Assembly (NCBI GenBank): GCA_949358305.1
Contig: OX442314.1
Span: 64,055,369 to 64,119,368 of the forward strand
Length of the DNA stretch: 64,000 nt
From: Strigamia acuminata
Lineage: Eukaryota > Arthropoda > Chilopoda > Geophilomorpha > Linotaeniidae
Reading direction: 5' to 3'
In this document: piece after piece, positions 1-8,600 of the stretch
Layout: each line of letters starts with the position of its first letter
Numbering within the stretch: position 1 is the first letter of the stretch
Notes under the pieces: model-generated
Seen by the model: the letters and a program-made list of their open reading frames with translations, nothing else
What the model was told of the DNA's origin: nothing
The model's database searches: none
Made by a program: the position numbers and the translations under genes

Positions 1-2675
1 TGCTGGTGCTTTCGGTTTTATACCATCTTTTCATTTTCATTTTATTAATTGTTAAAATAATCGCACTTTGAGTTGAGAGCGAGTAGGTGAGTGTGAGGCT
101 GAGGCTGAAGCTGAAGCTGAGGCTGAGCTTGAAATTAAAGAGAAGCAAAAACAAAAGTGATTACGCTCAAAAGAGCATTTTTCGGGTAGGAAAGGAAGGG
201 GAAGAAAAGAAAGTATAACAAACACTTTATTGACAATTAAGGTTTTGTATGTTTAGTGCTTTTCCAGTGTCAACTGTGAAGTGGGGCTGTAGCTGTAGCT
301 GATATTTGGCGGAAGGAGGCTTGGTTTGTTTCTCTTTGCTTCTCTTGTGCCTTCCTTGTCTTCATTACCGGCAGTTTGGTTTTTCCTGTCTTTGTCGATG
401 GCGGTTGCCAGATGCCAGGCGCTCATCTTTGTAATTAAAGGAGGAGGTGGAGGTAATCTAGGAGGAACCCATTTTCCCTAGACGCATCCATTATTTGCAC
501 TCGGGAAAAAAGAAAAATGGCTTTTATCCTTCTTTTTTTTTCTTCTTTTTTTAATAATGAAGTTGGCAATGAGGATAAAAATCCAAGTGAGAATACTGTA
601 CATGTGTTGAACGCAAAAATGTCTTTGTTATGCACTGTGCATAAAACTTTGAAACAGTGTGATTAGAGCTCAGCCAAGACAAGACCAATCGAATACAAGA
701 ATTGAATTGAGTTAGATATTAGCCATATTATGTAAATCACTTTAGACAATAGAAAATAGAAAAAAGCTAAAGCTAATCACAAGTGAGTGGAGCCAAGCGA
801 ATCGACTCCTAAACTGATTGAGTGATCGATTGCTTTTATTAATGCAGTTCAACTAAAGAGAACTCATTGATGATTGATCAAACTATTCACGCATTTTTTG
901 TTCGATATTCGAAGTTCAAGTTCGAACCAGAATTGGAAACGGAAATAGTAACGGTGGGCGATCGAGTGACATAAATAAATAAATAGACTACTCTGAACAG
1001 TACCTCCCAGTAGATCTCGTCAATTATTTGATCACATAAAATAAAATAATAGTCCGTAATAAATAAAATTCAGAATAAAATATTTGAAAGAAAAATTGAA
1101 ATGAAGAAAAAGTAAGAATAAAAAGGGCTTATATAAGATAAGAACTGTTCAGTAGCGATACCGGTATTCAATTTTGACTTGTCATGACTCATCGTGAATG
1201 CTGTCAAATTCAAAGCTGATCACTATTGCTATTTTGATATTCAAACGTGGGTAAACAAGATGAAATTAGCATATTTTGCGAAAAGATTTTTTTTCCCATC
1301 CCGTAACATTTGATTTTGATTGGCAGTCGTTTGGCCATGTCAAGACGCATTAGTGCCGCTTGTTCTCATTTTAATGGTTCGTATTAAAGGCGGCCTAACT
1401 CGCTACGGTCTATGATATGGTAAGCACTCCAGTACGTGAAACGTCATATGACCACCTGGTTTTACTGCTGCGCACTTAAATGTAAAAATTAAATTCCACG
1501 CGCTGTACCATTTGTATTCGAAAAGTGCCACCAGAATTCACTTGGGTGGAGTGGATTGTGAGTTGGGCTATGGTTAGGTGAGCTACAGCTGAGCTATACT
1601 CAATATGCTTGCTCAGGCCACCGGTGGCGACTGTCGCTACTGGTCCGCTCGCCGCTGACTACTTGGAGCCCACTGATTCGCCCTGACAGCGCTTTCATCT
1701 TGTTGCTCAGTTTAATCTGCGAATGCAAATTGCATTAACAACTTGGCTGTTGTTTGCTGCATTTCAATGAAGGTGCATTTACCAATTGTCTTTTCCTCTC
1801 TCTCGCTTACTTGTCTTGATGCCACTTGATCAATCGACTCTATCATCGTTCCTATTCGACCTGATTTCATTATTTCACGCACACACAGTAACAACTCGGT
1901 TCAACGGAACGGAGCGTTGTCAACTTGTTACATCTAATTTTTACTTCCAATCTTATTTACGAATTGTGCTATCAAAATAAAACTGTAACAAGCAATAGTG
2001 TTGCTACAGCTTTCAGAAAGAGGGAAGGGACACACTTGTATTTATATTGATTGTATTTCTTATTTTTCTTCAGTTGATAGACGAGATGTGAAATTTGGTT
2101 CAACGGTGATGATTGACCATTCACTGACTAACAGGATAACGTTCTGATTCATTTCCAACTACTTGTAGTACCGTGCGTTTGTACAGTTACAGTAACGTTT
2201 AATTGAAGCGTATTAGCGGAAAATACTCGTAACAATTAAGCAGCAGGTGGCACAAATTTTTTTTGGTTTAAAAAAAAGAAAGAAATTGTTAATTAGGAAG
2301 ATGGAAGATTGATGGAAAAATAATGTAAAGGGTTAAGATCCGGGCCTCAAGGACAAAGTTTTCATGGTGGGCTTGGTTGAAACAAATTAGTTTGGATTTG
2401 GACACTTGAATTTCTTGCACCTTTTTAAGCATGCACAGCATAAAGTTGTAATTTCAAAGGAGACGAGGTTAATTTGTGGTTGTGGGTGAAATGTGATATT
2501 TTTAGCTTTTGAATTTTTTTTTTGCTCATTTACTTTTCTAATGAATTTCTTGAGCGATTTTTGTTTATTTGATTGTTTGTTTGTTTGTTTTCTCCACTAA
2601 TATTTCTTGCTGAACAATTGAAATGAAATGAAATGAAAAGTAACAAAATGTGACGTTTTCAATGCTTTTTTGCAG
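1..2675. other. non-coding stretch upstream of the first visible ephrin exon
   Basis: No convincing exon, RNA gene or transposon end was found here. It ends in the splice acceptor of the first visible ephrin exon (TTTTTTGCAG), so it is probably ephrin intron 1. Simple repeats are present: a GAGGCT/GAAGCT hexamer run at about 100-130, AAAT runs near 970, TTTG repeats near 2575-2590 and GAAAT repeats near 2620-2640. Short open frames, such as the one at 1786-1980, lack ephrin signal-peptide features. The missing amino terminus of the ephrin domain could be farther upstream. Confidence 0.5.
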
Positions 2676-5600
2676 ATTCAGGATAGACAATACCGATCAT
2701 ATAATAGATGTTAATAAAAACAACATTCCATTCGAATACGACCAAGTGAACATCATTTGCCCAGTTTATTCGACTACCACCAACCAAGAAGATGCCGAGA
2801 AATATATCATTTACAATGTAAGTAAAGGTAAAGACTGAGAAAGGCAGCAGGTGGGGGCAACGTCATTGCTCTAAAGCAGCTCGTCATTGACGAACGAGAA
2901 TCACGCGAGATTGTCATTTGCACCTGCGAATAACGATTTTTTTCCTCGCCTTTTCTTGCTGCTGTTTGTTGCACTGGCACTGCACTGCATGCGTGCCTAC
3001 TGTACAGCATGATAAATGAATGTACCGGTAACGTCGTACAAGGGGAACGAACATTCGTAACGCAAACAATGGAATGTAATCGTAATAAGAACCAAGCCTA
3101 CAATAGAATATATTTAATAAAACAAAACAATTTACGGTTGAATTGAAGAATAAAATGAAACAACGGACGCCGAATTACTGATTCAGCTAAAAAAGAAAGG
3201 CAAATGAGAAAATCAGACATGACTCCACGTGGGCATGCAGGCTGCAGGGTTCGCTCTGTACCAATTGCGGAGCCAGATTTTGAACAATTTGAAGGGGCCC
3301 CTGGACTTAGATTTAGTGGCGAGCCAAGAAATCAGCGGGCCCCTCTTGGAAAAATGAGGCCCCTTGATAAGAATTTTGCTCAAATATTTTGACAGAATGA
3401 AATGTATGTACAGTACAGTGTACTCTCTGTAGCTCGGACATAGCACCGGCTGGACAGCTGTGTAGTCCGGACAGGTTCGCACGGACCAGGACACAATCAA
3501 TATAGAACAATGTAAAATTTGTTTTTTGGTTCGGACAGGTTCCCCTTCCGGATTCTGGACAATGTGATGCGTCGTCCCGTATAGGGAAAAAACAACAATG
3601 CCGATTTTCTAATGAAAAAAGTTTTAAAAATAATTAAAAACACGACCGGTAGGCGCATTTAAAACCTTAAACGGTCGTTTAAACCTGTTTGAACGAACTT
3701 TTAAATTTAAACGTGCGACAATTTTGCAACTGTTATTAATTGTTTTGGAGTAACAACAAGATAAATCATTACTTTAATAATTATTAGGACTAGAAACAAA
3801 ACAGCGAAGGTAGAAAACTCTCGGAAAAAATACCCATATGCGACTCGCAGCTGGAAGATGACCTGGAACTTGATCTAGAATCCCAGATCAAGTTTGGCAG
3901 TAGAACATACATTACGTACTAACCGTTAGCGCAAATTTCGTTTCCAACCTTGTTTGTGAACCTGGACATATGGTATTTGTCCGGACCAGAGAGCGTATGC
4001 TCTTTACAGACCGGGCATTCCCTAGACCGGCCAAAGTTCTGGGACCCGTCCTATGTCCGGGCTACAGAGAGTAGAAGCTTATTATATAAGCTTATTATTA
4101 TTAAAAAATCATGAAATAGGAAACAACATCGGGGCCCAAGATTTATGACATGTGCACGTGGTGTACTTACTGATACTGAACATGTACAATACGATAATAT
4201 TTTTGATTAATGTGATTGAAATTTTGTATTGATAACGTTATTTGTAGGATGCTGGTGTAAATGTTTCTTGACTTTTATTTCAGGTGTCAAAAGAAGAGTA
4301 CGATGCTTGTACGATAACGAATCCGCATCCACGTATCATCGCCAGGTGCGAGAAGCCGCACAGTCTAATGTATGTGACCATAACATTTCGATCATTTACG
4401 CCGCAACCAGGAGGTCTTGAATTCCGTCCTGGCCAGGACTATTATTTTATTTGTAAGTCTTTGCCAAAGTGGGGTCCGCATACCGGTGCCCGTCTACGTC
4501 GCGAGCATTACTAAATAAGTTAAATTATTATAAAAAATGTCAAAGGTGTATAAATTCCACGCCACAAGGAGTAGTTTTATAAAACGATGCGAGTTAGTAA
4601 GGTTTGACGAGAGGAGGAGCGCGCGAAACATTGAATAAAGGTGAATCCATGTGTACGATTTAGAACTTGATCTATACCTGTGCTGTGTGCTGTGTGCTGT
4701 GTACTATCTACAGTACTATGACTTGGACGTTAATTTCAGATAAATAACAAACTTAGCCAAATAACTTTAGTCAATCTAAATTTCAGTTCATTACTTATGG
4801 TAATTTGATTTTGTTTCGTTTTTGTTTTGTTAACAGCCACTTCGAGCCAGAACGATTTACACGGCCGACATGGAGGGCGCTGTTTGTCTCACCACATGCG
4901 AATCATCTTTAAAGTTTGCTGTGACCCTTCAAAAGGTAAAAGCCAAGCGGACGGCGACTGGTCGAGAAAAGAGGAAATGAAGCGCATTGTTGTAGTCGCA
5001 ATAAGAGATGTTGTATTGATTTTTCTCTTCGTTTTCTTTCTTTCAGCCACGCCAAGTCCTCGCACTCTGAGTAGTTCGTCAACAACTGCGCTTACTACGA
5101 CAACGACACGACGAAGAATTATCACAATGTCGACCACGATACGGTCGACGAGCACCGTGGCTTGGACTAAGACGACGACGGTGCTTAAAAACAGTGGCGA
5201 ATTGCAGCCAGACAATAAACAGGGAAAGAAAAAAGGTGATTAACGCTCCTTTCCTTGCTCCTGCTTGTACTTCTGCAGGAACAATAAAGAAACTAATCAA
5301 TCAATCAATCAAATTAATTTTTTGCATTTCATCAAATGTAACATTTCCAATCTGGAATCCCCCGCAAACTGAGTTTTATTCTGTGGCTTTTCCAGTTCTT
5401 GCAATTCAAGACTCTCAATCGTTCAACGTCTAATGCTCAGACCCCACCCCGGACAGGCTTCTTTCTTTCTTACCTTAGTGAAGGACCGAAAGAAATTTGA
5501 AGCGATTCTCACTATGTCTTTTGATAGGATTTTTCTTGACATTTGCAGCATTTACGATTTTACTAACAAGGTCTTTTGATCGTTACGTTCTCAGATTATA

Positions 5601-8600
5601 ATCCCATACAGAACAAAAGGTCGAAAGGCAAGGTCTTGTATACATTAGAATACATTTGGAAATAAAATTAAAAACCTCTACAGCTGTTGCTGCTTTGCAT
5701 TGAATGTGTGAAACCAGATAAGATGGGAGATTATTCGCATCAAAAGTTTGAGTTTCGTGTTTCTAGACAATGACAATTTGTATTACCGGTACATCTGGAA
5801 AGAATGGAAATCGTTTGAATAGAAAAAGAAAAATTTTGCACTCAATGTTAAGTGTACATGTATGCTTTTTTTTGTTCTAAAAGTTCCATTCCTTTTGAAA
5901 GGTCAGAATTCATTCAACCACCTTTTAGTGGTTTGAAGAAACCACATGTAAACCTAAACCGCATGTGATGTGCAACATCACATTAGACCAATTTTGATAT
6001 GTTGTTTATTGAATGTTATATTCCTGTCCGCCAGGTGTCTTTGTCACCTGTGCACCTGTCCCTGGCACTGACCAATCAGTGACCTGTTTTGTATTTTGTG
6101 CTCCGCGCACTTTTAAACATCTGTTTTAGATTAAAACCACTCACTGTTAATATTTCACCGTAAAACCACGCGTCTCCATTTTTATGCCTCCAACATATTA
6201 GAACTAAAACTACAGGTTATGGGCCCAGCACGCTTCCACTGCGCTTAAAAATCATCAAGTTTTGTACCGGAACATTCGAGGAAGTTAAAAACGAATTTAA
6301 CACGAACATTCCACAAGAAACAGAACTAAGAAACGATGGCGAACGGCGGCGGAAATTCAGCTCGAATCGAGGCGTTGGGAAAGGAAAACTTCGACACATG
6401 GAAGATCCAGATGGAAGCAATTTTGGATCAACGGGACCTACTCGTGCACGCGGAAGGTACGTCGAAACGACCAGAAACCATCGAAGGAAACGCGAAACGT
6501 GTGAAGGAGATCGAAACGTGGGAGAAAAGTGATCGAACAGCCAAAAATGACATTTTGCTAAATATAAAACAGTCGGAACTTCGAATGGCTAAAAATTGCA
6601 ACACCGCGAACGAATTGTGGAGGAGCTGCATAGTGTGTACCAATCGAAAGGACCGGCAAGAAAAATCACGTTGTTAAAACGACTCGCAACACACAAGATG
6701 GCGGACGGGGAAAACGTGGAGAACCACTTAAAAGAATTCTTCGAGCTGGTGGATAAGCTACTAGACATGGATTTCAAGATGCCCGAAGACTTCACAACGA
6801 TCTTACTGCTACTAAGCCTGCCGAACTCTTACGACAACTTCAGATGCGCAATAGAATCGCAAGATAAATTGCCCTCGCTGGAAGTTTTGGAGGGAAAGAT
6901 CAAAGACGAGTCAATCGCCCGCGGAAAGGGGAAAGAAGACGTATCGGACGCCATGATGGCCAGAAAAACGTTCCAAAAACGTAAGCAACCAAAGAAATAC
7001 GGCGACGAAAATTCGAATTCGACCGAGAAGCCAGCTTTCAAATACAAGTGTCACTGTTGCGGAAAAATTGGCCACAAAATCGCCGATTGCCGAAGTAAAA
7101 GCAAGAAGGAAAGCGCATCAAGAGCCGAGAAATCCAAGTACGAATTATTTTTCTGCGAGCAAATCGAGACAGCACTGATAAGCGAGACGTCACGACCGAA
7201 AAATTGGTGTTTGGACAGCGGCGCCAGCTCCCACATGTGCTCGAACGATTCAACATTTTCGACGATCGAATTCCTGAAAAACCAAAAACTGAATTTGGCC
7301 AGCAAAGCGAGTACAAAAATCGACGGAAAAGGAACCGCGAAAATTGTCAACACCGGGAACGGAAATGTGAAGCTGGATTTGGCGGAAACTCTTTTGGTAC
7401 GAGATTTACAAACGAATTTGATGTCAGTCGGGAAGATCACAGAACGGGGACACAAGGTGATTTTCGATGATAAATCAGCAGAAGTGATAAATCCGAAGGG
7501 AGAAATCGTATTCACCGCCGAAAAAAGGAACGGATTGTATTACATCGTCGACGAGACCGAGGATGCTGCGACTGCAGCGGAAATCGAAGTCGGAACCGGA
7601 TCAAAACCTGCAAAACCCGCAAGTACGAAAATACAAGAATGGCACAAAAGACTTGGGCACCTGAACGAGTCAAGTCTGAAAATACTAAACGAAAAGGCGG
7701 ACGGAATGAATTTGGAAAAGGACGCCAAGCTGCCAACTTGTGAAACTTGCATCGAGGGGAAGCACGCAAGTACGAAATTTCCTGACTCCACGTCAAAAAG
7801 CGAAAAACTGCTGGAACTTGTACACTCGGACGTTTGCGGACCAATGCCAACAAAGTCCATGAACGGATCAAGATACTTCGTGACCTTCACCGACGACAAA
7901 TCGAGGTGGTGCAAGGTGTATTTTCTGAAGCACAAAAGCGAAGTTTTCGAGGCATTCAAGTCATTTAAAACGTTTTGCGAGAGGGAAACTGGTTGCGCAC
8001 TAAAAGTTTTACGATCGGACAACGGGAAGGAATACGTAAACAAGAACTTTGACAACTATCTGCGAGAAAACGGCATAAAACGTCAAACCAGCGTCGCCCA
8101 CACCCCGGAACAAAATGGCGTCTCGGAAAGAATGAACAGGACCTTGATCGAGATGGCACGATGCATGTTACTACAAGCAAAATTGCCTAACTCATATTGG
8201 GCGGAAGCAATCAACACTGCGTGCCACATCCGAAATAAATGCCCGACTAGAAGTTTGAAAAATGAAATACCACATCAGATCTGGACTGGAAGAAAACCAA
8301 ATATAGACTATTTTCGAGTTTTCGGGAGCAGAGTCTTCGCGTTGGACAAGAAACCGAACAAGGGGAAGTTCGAACCGAAGTCAAAAGAATGTATTCTCAT
8401 CGGATATTGGGACGGATCGAAGGCGTATCGCTTGTGGTCAAAAAGCGAAAACAAAATTATAAAAAGTCGCGATGTGAAATTTGTCGAAAAATCGGAAAAT
8501 GAAACGAATGAAGAATGTGAAGAAAACGATAATAACAATAATTTTAATGACATTCTCACCGATTGCAGAACAGATCAAATCGAGAATGGAACTGAAATTT

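Noticed and set aside
1786-1980. Possible ephrin signal-peptide exon
   Set aside because: It lacks the expected hydrophobic core and the YWNSSNP-like start of the ephrin fold, and has no suitable phase-2 donor.
6590-6680. Programmed frameshift in copia gag, as in Ty1
   Set aside because: The break lies in the middle of Gag rather than between Gag and Pol, no slippery or hungry-codon signal is evident, and a second similar break exists; mutation or error is simpler.
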